DNA of 64,000 bases from Puccinellia tenuiflora (Eukaryota > Streptophyta > Magnoliopsida > Poales > Poaceae): the NCBI GenBank assembly GCA_012064385.1, contig QRDG01000519.1, positions 1,788,624-1,852,623 of the forward strand, read 5' to 3'. The notes beneath the pieces are model-generated. The model worked only from the letters and a program-made list of their open reading frames with translations. It was not told where the DNA came from and ran no database searches. This document shows, piece by piece, positions 23,105-34,778 of the stretch. How positions within the stretch are numbered: position 1 is the first letter of the stretch; every line of letters starts with the position of its first letter. The translations under genes and the position numbers were made by a program.

Positions 23105-23186
23105 TTGTATGTTAGTTTCAACTAATGTATGTTCTATGAGACTATGTATTACATTTGGTTGATCACTATTATATATTGATGATGTA

Positions 23187-25004
23187 GTGTTAATGTTTTT
23201 TTTATCTATTTATATAATGCAGACGGGCCGGCAATGGATGTACAGTGACCGACGTTATCCCGACTTTATTAATGGCATGCATTATTTTCTCCGTGTGGCT
23301 GAGAGAAACAAGCCGCCGAATGGTTTTATTTCTTGTCCATGTAGTGTCTGCAAGAATACTCAGGACTACTCTACCTCACAAACCATTCACGTCCACCTGT
23401 TGAAGTCCGGTTTCATGTCCGGTTATAATTGTTGGACCAAGCACGAAGAAAAGGGGGTTATAATGGAAGACAATGAAGAAGAAGAGGATAATGACAACTA
23501 TCCTATGTTCACTGAACACGGTGATACTACAATGGGGGAAGACGAAGCTGAAAAAGAGCCCACTTTTGATGAGCCCGATGACGATCTTCGTCGGGCCATT
23601 CTTGAAGCGAAGATAAAATGTGGAAGTCAAAATGAGAGGTTGAAGTTGGAGAGAATGTTAGAGGATCACAACAAATTGTTGTACCCAAATTGCGAAGATG
23701 GGCAGAAAAAGCTGGGTACCACACTGGAATTGCTACAATGGAAGGCAGAGAATGGTACTTCTGACAAGGGATTTGAAAATTTGCTGAAAATAATAAAGAA
23801 GATGCTTCCAAAGGATAACGTATTGCCCTCCAGTACGTACGAAGCAAAGAAGGTTGTCTGCCCTCTAGGATTAGAGGTGCAGAAGATACATGCGTGCATC
23901 AATGACTGCATCCTCTACCACGATGAGGAGTACGAGAATTTGAATGCATGCCCGGTATGCGGTGCATTGAGGTATAAGATCAGGCGAGATGACCCTGGTG
24001 AAGTTGAGGACTAGCCGCGCCGCAGGAAGAGGGTTCCTGCAAAGGTGATGTGGTATGCTCCTATAATAACACGGTTGAAACGTTTGTTCCAAAACAAAGA
24101 GCATGCCAAATTGTTGCGATGGCACAAGGAAGACCGTAAGAAAGACGTGATGCTGAGACACCCCGTTGATGGATCGCAGTGGAGAAAAATTGACACAGAG
24201 TTTTCGACATTTTCAGATGACGCAAGGAACTTAAGATTTGGTCTAAGTACAGATGGCTTTAATCCCTTTGGAGAGCAGAGCTCCAGTCATAGCACCTGGC
24301 CTGTGACTCTATGTATCTATAACCTTCCTCCTTGGTTGTGCATGAAGCGAAAGTTCATTGTGATGCAAGTGCTCATCCAAGGCCCGAAGCAACCCGGCAA
24401 TGACATTGATGTGTACCTGAGGCCATTAGTTGAATAACTTTTACAATTGTGGCGCGAAGAAGGTGTACGTGTGTGGGATGAACACAAACAGAAGGAATTT
24501 GACCTACGAGCGTTGCTGTTTGTAACCATCAATGATTGGCCAGCTCTTAGTAACATTTCAGGACAGTCAAATAAGGGATACAATGCATGCACGCACTGTT
24601 TAGGTGAGACTGAAATTATATATTTGGTAAACAAGAATGTGTACCTGGGGCATCGTCGATTTCTTCCAAAACAGCACCCCGTAAGAAAGAAAGGCAAGCA
24701 TTTCAAAGGTGAGCCAGATCACCGAACGAAGCCTACCCGGCCTACTGGGGATGTTATATATGATATGGTCAAGGATTTAAAAGTAATCTTTGGAAAGGGT
24801 CTTGGCGGACAATCTGTTCCGAATGACACTGACGGACACGTACCGATGTGGAAGAAGAAATCTATATTTTGGGAGTTACCCTATTGGAAAATCCTAGAGG
24901 TTCACTCTGCAATCGACGTGATGCACGTGACGAAAAATCTTTGCGTGAACCTGCTAAACTTCTTGGGCGTGTATGGGAAGACGAAAAATACACCGGAATC
25001 ATGG
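23187..25004 (+). pseudogene. CACTA Tnp2-like transposase, N-terminal part (broken)
   Basis: The frame encodes a transposase-associated domain at the start (QWMYSDRRYPDFINGM, then CPCSVCKN, a zinc-binding-like Cys pattern) and then the Tnp2/transposase_21 domain (LRFGLSTDGFNPFG, STWPVTLCIYNLPPWLC, DLRALLFVTINDWPALSN). The first in-frame ATG of the transposase is likely in the MQTGRQWMY segment. The reading frame is interrupted by TAG at 24012-24014 and TAA at 24435-24437, both in the same frame as the coding sequence on either side. The stretch 24620-25004 is repeated, ~93% identical, at 25597-25985. Coding ends at the N at 25005. Transposases of this family cut at the CACTA ends; this copy is inactive. 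Confidence 0.85.
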
Positions 25005-25005
25005 N
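25005..25005. other. Ambiguous base / assembly join
   Basis: The single N sits exactly where transposase sequence changes to a truncated Copia LTR. The neighbouring 385-bp stretch occurs again beyond the LTR. It is best explained as a scaffold join or collapsed gap rather than one uncertain base. Confidence 0.8.
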
Positions 25006-25596
25006 ACCCACCACGACATCCGTGATTACTCTTAATCACATGTCTGTAGACTTTATGATGCTATATTATCGAGAAGGCCTGGAGATATCTTCTCTGTCAC
25101 ATGGAGGGACAAATCCCACTCTCGATTCATATCACCCAACAACCCACCATCGGAGATACCTGAAAGCCACCTTTATAATCACCTAGTTACGAAGTGACGT
25201 TTGATGTCCACAAAGTATTCCTCCGGTGAACGGGAGTGATATAATCTCATGGTCTAATGAAACTATATTTGGCATAAATTAAAAGTGTTGGCAACCAAAC
25301 TTTTGTGACACGATTAATTGCAACTCTTATTTGGGTCATGTCCATCAAGTCATTCTCCCAATGACATGACTCCGTTATCAAGTGACTATAACAAGTCCAT
25401 AGTTAGGAAACTCTAACTATCTCTTGATCAACGAACTAATCCAGTAGAGGCTCACTAGGGACTCCTAGTGTTTATATCCCACACATGTATAATGATTCCA
25501 ATTAATACAATTATAGCATGGAGAATAAACAATTATAATAAACATGAATATGCTAATAAACCATTTTATTATTGCCTCTAGGGCATATTCCCAACA
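25006..25596 (-). repeat. Angela/BARE-type Copia LTR, truncated
   Basis: Read on the minus strand it begins TGTTGGGAATATGCCCTAGA at 25596, the typical start of Angela/WIS/BARE LTRs, followed by GGCAATAATAAAATGG. It runs about 590 bp and stops at the N without reaching an LTR end. The neighbouring CACTA base sequence (TATAT at 25597) would be one copy of the target site. Confidence 0.75.
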
Positions 25597-27545
25597 TATA
25601 TTTGGGAAACAAGAATGTGGACCCGGGGCATCGTCGATTTCTTCCAAAACAGCATCCCGTAAGAAAGAAAGGCAAGCATTTCAAAGGTGAGCCAGATCAC
25701 CGGACGAAGCCTATCCGTCCTACTGGGGATGTTATATATGATATGGTCAAGGATTTAAAAGTAATCTTTGGAAAGGGTGTTGGCGGACAATCTGTTCCGA
25801 ATGACGCTGATGGACACTTACCGATGTGGAAGAAATTATCTATATTTTGGGAGTTACCCTATTGGAAAATCCTAGAGGTTCAGTCTGCAATTGACGTGAT
25901 TTACGTGCCGAAAATCTCTGCGTGAACATGCTAAACTTCTTGGGTGTGTATGGGAAGACGAAAGATACACCGGAATCACGACAGGACCAGCAACATATGC
26001 ACGAACGAGACAACCTGAATCCAGATAAGTATCAAGGTCCTGCCAGCTACGCTCTTACCAAAGAAGAGAAGAAGATCTTTTTTGAAGTCCTTAGCAGTAT
26101 CAAGGTCCGTCTGGCTTCTCGTCGAATATAAAGGGAATAATAAACATGACAGAGTTAAAGTTCCAAAACCTAAAGTATCATGACTGCCACGTGATTATGA
26201 CACAATTACTTCCGGTTGCATTGAGGGGGTTTCTACCGAAAAATGTTCGAGTACCCAATGTGAAGCTATGTGCATTTCTCTATGCAATTTCTCAGAAGGT
26301 CAAGAATCCAGTAACTCTACCAAGTTTACAGAAGGATGTGGTCCAATGACTTGTCAGCTTCGAGTTGGTGTTCCCACCATCCTTCTTCAATATTATGACG
26401 CACCTCATAGTTCACCTACTCGAAGAGATTTCCGTTCTCGGTCCTGTATTTCTACACAACATGTTCCCCTTTGAGAGGTTCATGGGAGTCTTAAAAAAAT
26501 ACGTTCATAACCGTGCTAGACCAGAAGGAAGCATCTCCAAGGGCTATGGAACAGAGGAGGTCATTGAGTTTTGTGTTGACTTCATTCCTGACCTCAAGCC
26601 AATCGGTGTTCCTCAATCGCGCCATGAGGGGAGACTGCGGGGAAAAGGTACGCTAGGAAATAAAGCAACAATATGTATGGACGGGCATTCTTTCAGTCAA
26701 GCACACTACACAGTTCTACATAATTCCAGCTTGGTGGCTCCGTTTATCGAGAAACACAAGAATATTTTACGCTTGAAATACCCGGAGCAACCTAAAGATT
26801 GGATTGATGGAGAACACGTGAAGAATTTTGGAGGTTGGTTGCAAACACGTCTCATTAATGACACCATTGTTGGAGAACAGCTATACTTGTTGGCCAAGGC
26901 ACCATCTTCGACTATATTGACTTTTCAAGGGTACGAGATAAATGGAAATACATTTTACACGGCCGACCAAGATAAAAAGAGCACCAACCAAAACAGTGGT
27001 GTCTGCTTTGATGCAACTAACAACAATGGGCAAAAGGACACATATTATGGTTACATAGAGCAGATATGGGAACTTGACTATGGACCTTCTTTTAAGGTCC
27101 CTTTGTTCTGGTGCAAATGGTTCAACCTGACAGGCGGGGTACATGTAGACCCGAAGTACGAAATAACTACAGTGGATCTCAAGAATCTTGGGTACGACAC
27201 CGAACCATTCGTCCTAGCCAGTGAAGTGGCCCAGGTTTTCTATGTGAAGGACATGTCTAGCACACCGAAGAAAAGAAAAGATAAGCAAGCGAATACATCA
27301 TACGACGAGCCAAAACGCCACATAGTTCTTTCAGGGAAAAGAAACATCGTGAGAGTGGAGGACAAGACATACATGTCAGAAGATTACAATAAGTTTGATG
27401 AAATTCCCCCCCTTCACAGTGAAAACTGACCCAAGCATCGTGTTGAATGATGAAGATTGTCCATGGTTACGGCGCGATAAGAAGAAAAGGACACACACGA
27501 AAAAGTTTATAGCACAACACTAGAGACGGATGTTGATGGTGATGT
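25597..27545 (+). pseudogene. CACTA transposase, C-terminal part (broken)
   Basis: The transposase resumes with a second copy of the GHRRFLPKQHPVRKKGKHF region, then continues to its C-terminal domains. A one-base deletion near 25910 shifts the frame (VIYVPKISA stop versus LNFLGVYGKTK onward), and further breaks occur at 26110-26150 and 26346-26350. The long open part 26365-27429 contains a DUF4218-like segment (HNMFPFERFMGVLKKYVHNR, GYGTEEVIEFCVDF) and a DUF4216-like segment (IWELDYGPSFKVPLFWCKW, VDLKNLGYDTEPFVL, VAQVFYVKDMS). A last shift near 27420 leads to the remaining C-terminus, DPSIVLNDEDCPWL, and a stop at about 27525. The family is secure; the copy is defective. Confidence 0.85.
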
Positions 27546-27549
27546 GTAA

Positions 27550-28570
27550 TAATATATGAAACGCTTTTTTTATCCTAGTTCTATGTGTAATAATCGGTAA
27601 AATAGTGTTGACTAAGGAGTTTAGGATTTTCATTGAATAAAAAAACCCATTTTTTATTTTTTTAGTGTCACGGTTTGAAATCTATGTCAAATTTACTCAA
27701 CTCATCCATTTGAAATTTGAATACATTCCAACATAGTTAAATTTGAAAATAACCAGTACTAAATGATTCTATATGTCCATAGCTTAAGTTTGATATAAAG
27801 TTTGTCAAATTTGAACAATTAAATTAATAGAATAAAATAAATCAGGAAAAAGAAAAATACAAAAAATACAAACGACCCTTTAGTCCCGTTCGTGGCTGCA
27901 ACCGGGACTAAAGGTGGGCTTTGGCGCGCTAATTTGGCAGAGGCCCAAAAAATTGGACCTGCAGTCCCGGTTCGTGGCTGCAACCGGGACTAAAGTGGCC
28001 TTGGTCTTGGTTTGTGGCTGGAACCGGGACTAAAGGCCAATTAGTGACTTTTAGGTTCCCCGCATCCTCTCGTCCCCCCCCCCCCCCCCCCCATTTTGCC
28101 GCCAGCCCAAGAAGACAAAGGACGCCGCCAGGCTGCCGCGCCGTGCTCCCCTGCTCCCGTGCCGCCTTCACCGCCGCCGTCTCCTGCTCCGGTCACCGGG
28201 CTACCCTCTTCCTCGCCGTCGAGTTTCACGAGCTGGGCGGCCGTGAATTTGCCGAAATCGGCCCCCTTTTCCATCCCCAAGTCTGGCTCCGGCGCCCTCG
28301 TCGACCTGCTGCTCGCGGTCGTCCCCCGAGCACCCGACGCCCACGCCGCCGTCCCCCGCGCGGGAAGGTACGGCAACCCTATCCTCTCCCCTCCTCCCTC
28401 GCTCAAAAAGGCCTAAATCGCGCGGTGGTTCCGGCAACCCTAGATCGGCGGCGCGGTAACCCTAAATCGGCGGCGGAACCACGGTCGGCAGCGGTGACAT
28501 TACATTTAGGGTGGGAATATTTACATTAATAATACTAAAAAAGCCCTAATGGCCATTACATTCATAGATT
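27550..28570 (+). repeat. CACTA internal non-coding with palindromic repeats
   Basis: AT-rich DNA follows the transposase. At 27880-28040 there are three inverted units of the type GTCCCGGTTCGTGGCTGCAA / CCGGGACTAAAG, the same motif as at the right terminus. A C-run (28076-28092) and GC-rich sequence follow; open frames on both strands at 28014-28530 are compositional and not claimed as genes. Confidence 0.6.
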
Positions 28571-28689
28571 AAAAGGCCTAATGGCCGTAACGATTAGGGG
28601 GGTGGGGGGACACGATGGGTGGCGTCGGAGTCCTAGTTCTCGTCGTCGGAGAGGACGACGTAGCCTGGTGGGTTTCACAGATGGGCCGG

Positions 28690-29606
28690 CGGCTACGCCT
28701 CCGGCGGAACCTGGTGCTCCTCCGGATCCTGGTGCGGCGATGGTGGCGGCGGCGGCAGCTCCTGGTCCTGCGGCGGCCAACTGCCGCCGGTGAAGACCCA
28801 GGACTGGCCAAGGAGGCCTTGGGGCAGCGGAGGAGCTTGGTACTGCTCCAGCTCCTCGGCCTCGTGCTCCTGGGACAGCTGCTGCCACCAGGTCAGCACA
28901 GGCTGCTGCGGTGGTGGCGGTGGCGGCAGAGGCATTTGGGTGGCGGCCTGCACGACCGCCTCCCAACGCCTGACCTCATCCTCGACGAGGGAGCGGCGGG
29001 ACGCCTCGTAGGCGGCCTGCATCTCCGGGTCCTACTCCTCATCCTCGTCATCGTCCTCCTCGAACCAGAGCTCCCGCTCGTGGCCGGGTGGCGGCGCGGG
29101 TTACGCCGTGGGCTCCTGCGGCGGTGCCGGGGCCTGCGCGAAGAAAGCGCGGCGGCGGTCGTCGTGCTCGTCCCGGAACCACCGGTCCCAGTGGGGGGAC
29201 TCCGGCGCCTAGGCGGGGTCATTGAGAAGCTCCAGTGGGAGGGAACGGCGACGACGGGCTATCTCCACCGCCCTGGCCGGGCCACTGGCTGTAATCAGTG
29301 GCACCGGAATCCGTTGCGGATTCAGGTGCCAGTCGTCCGGCAGGTGGACGTCTGGCCAGTCGATGCGGACGTAGCGCCGCATCCTCTTCTTCTTCTTGTT
29401 CCTCGGTGCCAGGTCCGTTGCACCGGCACGGTGCGTCGGTCGGAGGACCCGCACGTCGTCCGGTGCGATGCCAAACGCCGCCGGCGGTAGGGGAGGAGGA
29501 AGGGGGTGGAGGAGGAGGAAGGAGGGGCACGCCGGTGGCCGGAGGAGCCGCTGGACTCGTCCTGGTTCTTCGGTTGCTTCAACCAGCGCGACATGGCTCT
29601 GGCTAG
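28690..29606 (-). pseudogene. Captured or CACTA-associated gene remnant, unknown
   Basis: On the minus strand an ATG at 29606 opens MSRWLKQPKNQDESSGSSG. After a frameshift in the proline/serine-rich part, a better preserved stretch reads NKKKKRMRRYVRIDWPDVHL, then LPDDWHLNPQRIPVPLI. Beyond ELLNDPA the same frame continues through three in-frame stops (TAG near 29210, TAA near 29098, TAG near 29030) into PHWDRWFRDEHDDRRRAFFA, an acidic EEDDDEDEE tract, and a Q/P-rich tail (QMPLPPPPPPQQP). This shows an ancestral protein with a basic W-P-x-x-W-motif region and an acidic middle. I recall similar anonymous proteins in Triticeae but cannot name a family. It lies inside the CACTA element. Confidence 0.5.
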
Positions 29607-30371
29607 GCTAGGGCTAGGGCTAGATAGGGGTGGGGGCGGCGGTGTGGTCGCTATCCCCACGGCCGGAGTCCATTTTTAAAGGACCAGGTGGGTCACTGGC
29701 AGGTGGGCCAGGGCCATTAACTACGGGCGGCGGGAGCCGGGCGGTTGGGCAGCGGGGGAGACGAGGAGGGAGCATTGACCAAGCGCGTGGACAGTTGGGG
29801 CGTGCACACGCGGTGGTGGGCTAGTAGGGAAGGCGGGGCGGTTGGGCGGCGGGGTCACTGGCAGGTGGGCCAGCGGGGTGGGGAGATGAGGAGGGAGCAT
29901 TAGCCACGCGCTCGTGGTCGGGGGTGGACGCGGCGCGTCGGCCCGATGCATGCTGGCCCAAATTTGGGCTGGCAGGTGCGTGTAGGACCACGGAGCTGGA
30001 ATGCTGGCCCTAATTTGGGCGTGATTTTATGTGTAATATTGCATACTTTTTTTAAAATACACATTTTGACTTTTTTTCCAAAAGTAGGTAAAAAAATATT
30101 AAAACGGACATAACTTTTGCATACGACGTCGAAAAAATGCGTTTAATACCTTAAAAAAAAACTAGAGAAAATTTCAGAACCGCCCTCACCCGGGTATACC
30201 CGGTTGGACTTTTCTCCGATTCTCAAAATTTCAAACGAAAAAAAAGTTATGCCCAAAAGAAGAAATTTTCCTGCAAAATAAAAAAATCAAAATAATAGAA
30301 AAGACAATTCTGTGGCGCATGGGACCACATGTGCCACAGAAATGTTGGGCGGGATTCGAATTTTTGAATCC

Positions 30372-30812
30372 CACCGGCACCCCCTTCTCTCCCTCTCTTT
30401 TCCCCTTCTCTCCTCCACTTCTCCCTCCACTTCTCCCTCCACTTGTCCTCTCCCCTTCTCCTCTCCTCCACTTCTCCTCTCCACTTTCTCTCCCCTTCTC
30501 CTCCCTCCTCCTCTTCTCCTCTCCTCCACATCTTCTCTCCTCCTCCTCCACCTCCACCTCCGACGACCTCCTCCACAACTCCGGCGACCTCCACCTCCGG
30601 CTACCTCCTCCACCACCCCGGCGACCTCCTCCACAACCCCGGCGACCTCAACCTCCGGTGACCTCCTCCTCCACCCCGGCAACCTCCACCTCCGATGACC
30701 TCCTCCTCCACCTCCACCTCCACCTCCGGTGACCTCCTCCACCACCAGCGACCTCCTCCTCCACCCTGGCGACCTCCACCTCCACCTCCGGCGACCTCCG
30801 ACGACCCCTTCC
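30372..30812 (+). repeat. CT-rich minisatellite
   Basis: This pyrimidine-rich block first has CTTCTCCCTCCACTTCTCC-type repeats, then variants of CCTCCACCTCCGGCGACCTC about 18-24 bp long. Long ORFs on both strands (for example 30287-30829) are by-products of the repeat. Confidence 0.8.
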
Positions 30813-30868
30813 TCCACCCATGGCAACACGGTCTGCGACGAGCTCCGACGAAATTCCGGTGAAATTCC

Positions 30869-30912
30869 GGCGGCCAGATCTAGATCCAGATCTGGATCTA
30901 GATCTGGCCGCC
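30869..30912. repeat. Perfect 44-bp palindrome
   Basis: The arms 30869-30890 and 30891-30912 are exact reverse complements with no spacer. They are built from AGATCTAGATCCAGA-type units with GGCGGCC at the outer end. The palindrome lies inside the nested CACTA end. Confidence 0.9.
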
Positions 30913-31132
30913 CTTTTTTTGAAATTCAAAAAAAAAATCTGTGGCGCACGGCAGTGGGATGCTCCACTGAAATATTTCTGTGGCGCACGGTAGTGGGATG
31001 CGCCACAGAATCTTGGCATTTCTGTGGCGCACCACCGGCATGCGCCACAGAAATATAATTTAGTGGCGAGAATTCTGTTGCGCATCCCACTTTTTTCAGG
31101 ATGCGCCACTAATAGGCCTTTCCCTGGTAGTG

Positions 31133-32653
31133 AAAGCCCCCACCAAGGCAAGTACTAGATCCGGAAGCCGTTCGGCGCTTCTTGGAAAACTTATATGACC
31201 CTCCACCAAAGCCGACATCAGACTATGAGCACCAAATAGCCAAGTCATATAGCTCAGAGATGGAGAAGCAGAAAAGAGGGAAACAAATAGCCCAGCTCGG
31301 AGAACAGGATGTACAATTGGCCCCCCCGCTCAAGGTATTTCCCGACAAAGACGTCCACATAGCTGAGGCCGTAGTATATGAATATGTTCACGGCCAACCC
31401 TTGGTCAGACTTGAGCTGGTTCAGTATCTACCAACAAAGATGCGTCAGTTGAATGAATGGTATTTGAAAGCCGCAAAGAAAGATATAATCGGTGTCATGG
31501 CGAGAGTTAAGGAAGAGCATTACTTTCAAGAATACGGTGTGAAAGTTGATTTTAGCGAACTTTTTCAGCTATACAATCAACGCGCCCTCGATAAAGCTAT
31601 CATGAGTTGCTTTTGTCTGTAAGTGATTTATTTCGGTAATTTAAGTACGTCTTTAGCTCAGCTCTCGTTCTATAATCTTTGATACACTATTTATGCAGAA
31701 TGAAGATGCTCGACTACAAAAGGGCAGGACTGATCTCGGACGTTGGGTTCATTGACCCGGATAAAGTTCATGAAGTGAACATACAAGACAAACCCGAGGA
31801 AGTAAAGGAGACATTGCTAAGGTGTTTCAAGCGACACCGTAACAAAAAAAAATACTTCTTCCTTACAACTTCAAGTAAGTGTTACTTTCTTGTACACATT
31901 CTATTTTTGCTCACCCGATCTTAAGTGTAATTGATGAGTTATGCATGACTGCGTACATAAACGTGCAGCTTCCACTATATTCTTATGGTCATTAAAATTA
32001 ACGTTGGAGAAATTGAGGTCCTAGACTCATTAAGGAGACATCCTAAAGAATACAAGAGCTGCTTTGATATGATCAAAGGGTAATTTAATTTCTTATCGCA
32101 CTATATCGGGCTCTTTCGCTCATTTCGTGATATCAAGTAATTAATAAAACTCTTTTGTTCATTTTCTTTGCCGGACAGAGTTTGGGAAACGGTCATCAAA
32201 GAAGAACCCGGTCAATGGAAACCGAAACTGATATGGTCTCTGAACAAGGTAAGTAGTACTACCTAGATCCGCGTATCTCTTTAATTCTAGTTTCAATACC
32301 ATTATCAAGCTTGATTTGATTGAATTCTATTCGCGAACAGTGGTGTCTGGAACATCCAACCAGGACCCACTTATGTGGATACTACGTTTGCGAGTTCATT
32401 CAAATGAGGACTACTGAGAAATTCAATAATCAAAGAAATAAAGAGGTACGTAAAAATTATTCACAATTTTATTTTGTTACCATCAATTGTGTTGAGTTTC
32501 ATTCATAATTGTTTTTCTTTTTTAAAGGTTGCAAGGAAGCGGAACACCCTCCTACCAAATGACCGCATAAAAGCAATTGCAGAGGAATTGACAGGATTTC
32601 TTCTTGCGGAGGTCATACCTGAAAACGGAGAGTACTACTACCGACATAAGTGA
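31133..32653 (+). pseudogene. CACTA second ORF, Ulp1-like cysteine protease remnant
   Basis: Exon-like pieces follow one another with canonical borders: 31133-31619 (FLENLYDPPPKPTSDYE...), ~31700-31874, ~31969-32081, ~32180-32249, 32339-32444 and 32528-32653. The last pieces show the Ulp1-type layout: FHYILMVI (His position), VGEIEVLDSL (Asp), and HLCGYYVCEF (Cys), followed by LLPNDRIKAIAEELTGF to the stop at 32651-32653. Introns are 80-110 bp with GTAAGT/GTACGT donors. The start is missing because a second CACTA end (to 31132) is inserted, and a frameshift near 31860 changes the expected residues before the His motif. Grass CACTA elements commonly carry such a protease-like ORF; its role in transposition is unproven. 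Confidence 0.75.
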
Positions 32654-32904
32654 TCTCCATGTACTAGTGATGATCTCCATGTAATTAAGTAGTTCATACG
32701 GAAACGTGATCTTCATGTACTACTTAATTTATATGTGTTATATATATGCATTAATGTGATCTTCGTGTAGTAATATAATTTATATATACCTCAAACCTCC
32801 TTGTTTTTGGCGTATCGACATGATCCCCGTACGATGGAAACCATCCAAAACCCCTAAACCTCAAACCCTGAAAAATATTCGAAAAGAAAAAAAAAGCCCA
32901 AAGT

Positions 32905-33127
32905 TAGTCCCGGTTCGTGGTACGTACCGGGACTAAAGGTCTCCAGCCCCGCAGGCTCCTCCGTGGCCACGTGGGAGGGCCTCTTATCCCGGTTCGTGGA
33001 CAACCGGGACTAGAGGGCTAGAGGGGGGGGGGGGGGGGGGCTCTAGTCCCGATTGGCTAGTCCCGGTTGCCCAACCGGAACTAGAGCCCCTCTGGAACCG
33101 GGACTAGTGCCCCATTTTCCACTAGTG
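32905..33127 (+). repeat. CACTA right subterminal and terminal repeats
   Basis: Inverted units AGTCCCGGTTCGTGG / ACCGGGACTAAAGG occur at 32905-32940, 32988-33020 and 33045-33115, with a long G-run at 33023-33041. The element ends CCATTTTCCACTAGTG. These would be transposase-binding sites by analogy with known CACTA elements. Confidence 0.75.
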
Positions 33128-33394
33128 AAACCATCAGTATAAAACTTAAATGTGTGATGATTATATGTTCGGAAGTAAATCACATCTGTTCTGACATATC
33201 ATCACCAACCAACTTAAACTAAATGGAAAATTTGAATGAAGGCATGGGAATATTTTCACTGGATTAATTGTGCCCGGCTACATATCTTGAGGACAAGCCA
33301 CATGCAACGTGCTGTGGCATCACGTAGCGTAGCACCCTGTTGACATGAGGATGGGAGATGGGAGATGGCCGTTGAGCCGTTGACCTACAAGCAT

Positions 33395-33935
33395 GGAAAA
33401 AATTTGCACACTATTTCGACGCTAATAGCACGTTATAGCATATTCAGAGGGTCCACGCTATATTTTACTACATTTGCTCGCTATGGTGCTATTCGCGTAA
33501 TAGCACGCTATATCACGCTAAAACATCGTAACGTTATATCACACTATTTTTCCAGCCCAAAAAAACAAATTTTCCACCTTAGAAAGAAGTTGTTGCCTTT
33601 TTATAGTGGTGATGAACTACAATTTGTTGGTTCATCTTCTGAATAGAAATTGACATCGCTATTGTTGAGTTTCTAAATAAATAATTTATACTACATACAT
33701 TGTTGCTTCTTAGGATGTTGATATTAGACTTCTAAACAGTTTGAGAACAATTTTTATATTTGGTTATGTATATATTGTTCCTTTATTTTTGTTGAAATCA
33801 ATTATTTTTACAGTATAACTGTTATTTTTTTTCAAAATGTTATTTTAATATAGCACGCTATTAGCACGTTATAATCTTGAGGAGGCCATCGCTATTTCTT
33901 GTAGCACGTTATTTTTTACCTTGCCTACGAGGCTA
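33395..33935. mobile_element. Possible small insertion with TAGCACGCTAT repeats
   Basis: This AT-rich block is absent from the corresponding place in the right arm. Both ends are rich in GCTATAGC/TAGCACGTTATA-type motifs (33405-33545 and 33845-33915). It may be a non-autonomous DNA element; precise ends and target duplication were not resolved. Confidence 0.35.
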
Positions 33936-34109
33936 CGACCATCCAAGATGCATAGAGTTGGTCTCACTGCCACGTTACTAGCTTTCCAGCTCCATGTGGA
34001 TTGATCCAGAGACAAACGAGGCTAGCTAGCGCGATATCGGCTGAGATACGCATGCTAGTATATGTAATTGCACGTTTATCCATCTTTGGCGTTTTTGTAG
34101 TGAAACAGA

Positions 34110-34778
34110 ATGACAGTGTTTTGGAGCATGTTCGGGAGTATGGTAAAAAATATAATAGTAACAGAAATCCACAATAACTCCCGAGCTAACATACTCCTGT
34201 TTAATTTTAGAAAATTATAAAACATAGTAAAACATATAAAATAGTAAAAAAATCAACAAACATATATAAAATGTAGACATACGTGTAAAATTTTATGACG
34301 AAATGATATTTTTGGTGGTCTGTGCAAAAATAACAAAATTTGTAACCAAAATGGGATTTCAAAAAATATGTTTGGAGCATTGATTTATGTTTTTTGCACA
34401 AGCCACCAGAAATATCAATTAATCTAAAAAAAATACACGTATATCTGAATATTATGTATGATTGTTAAAAAACTGAGTATTTTTTGGAATGTATTTAAGT
34501 ATTTGTTTTGAAATTTTTTAATTTGCCAGCATGTGAGCTCGGGAGGCAAAGTACCTCACCTCATTCATTGCACATAAATAAGCAGAATTAATTGGATAAA
34601 CCATCAGAAGTTCTTGCGTAAAATTAATTCGTTTCATTAATTTCCCCGTAGGCATGAATTTACTAGCACAAATAATAAATATTGCAATTTTCATAGATTA
34701 TTTACTACTATGCCTTTATGAAGACATCCGTATAAGGCCAATCTCCTCGATGCGGTATTAATTGCCTCAACCAATAGT
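34110..34778. other. AT-rich flank, no gene seen
   Basis: A stretch with no convincing reading frame. The 34690-34778 part resembles the 3' UTR region at 42260-42330 in inverted orientation and is the likely 3' UTR of the minus-strand root-cap gene. Confidence 0.5.

Larger units (their letters stand above)
30311..31132 (+). mobile_element. Nested CACTA (Caspar-like) right end
   Basis: The segment ends GGCCTTTCCCTGGTAGTG at 31132, the reverse complement of a Caspar-like CACTA terminus. It is filled with inverted subterminal units TCTGTGGCGCA / TGCGCCACAGA (30311, 30338, 30940-31110). After TAGTG the host ORF sequence continues at 31133, so the element inserted within the Ulp1-like gene. The left CACTA end was not found; candidates upstream at 29990-30310 show only AT-rich DNA. 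Confidence 0.7.
22130..33127 (+). mobile_element. Decayed CACTA transposon
   Basis: The right end is a clear CACTA terminus: ATTTTCCACTAGTG, ending TAGTG at 33127, preceded by inverted subterminal copies of AGTCCCGGTT and AACCGGGACTA. On the left, ACCGGTACTAAGG and ACCGGTTGTTG repeats at 22160-22225 are the matching subterminal region, but the CACTA end itself is gone. Inside are, in order, a coiled-coil/TM ORF, a Tnp2-like transposase pseudogene, a captured gene remnant, a nested second CACTA end, and an Ulp1-like ORF, all in the usual order for a large grass CACTA element. It carries stops, frameshifts, an LTR piece and an N, and cannot be autonomous. Confidence 0.8.

Noticed and set aside
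30287..30829. Gly/Glu/Arg-rich ORF of 180 codons
   Set aside because: It is a translation of the CT-rich minisatellite; other frames are equally open.
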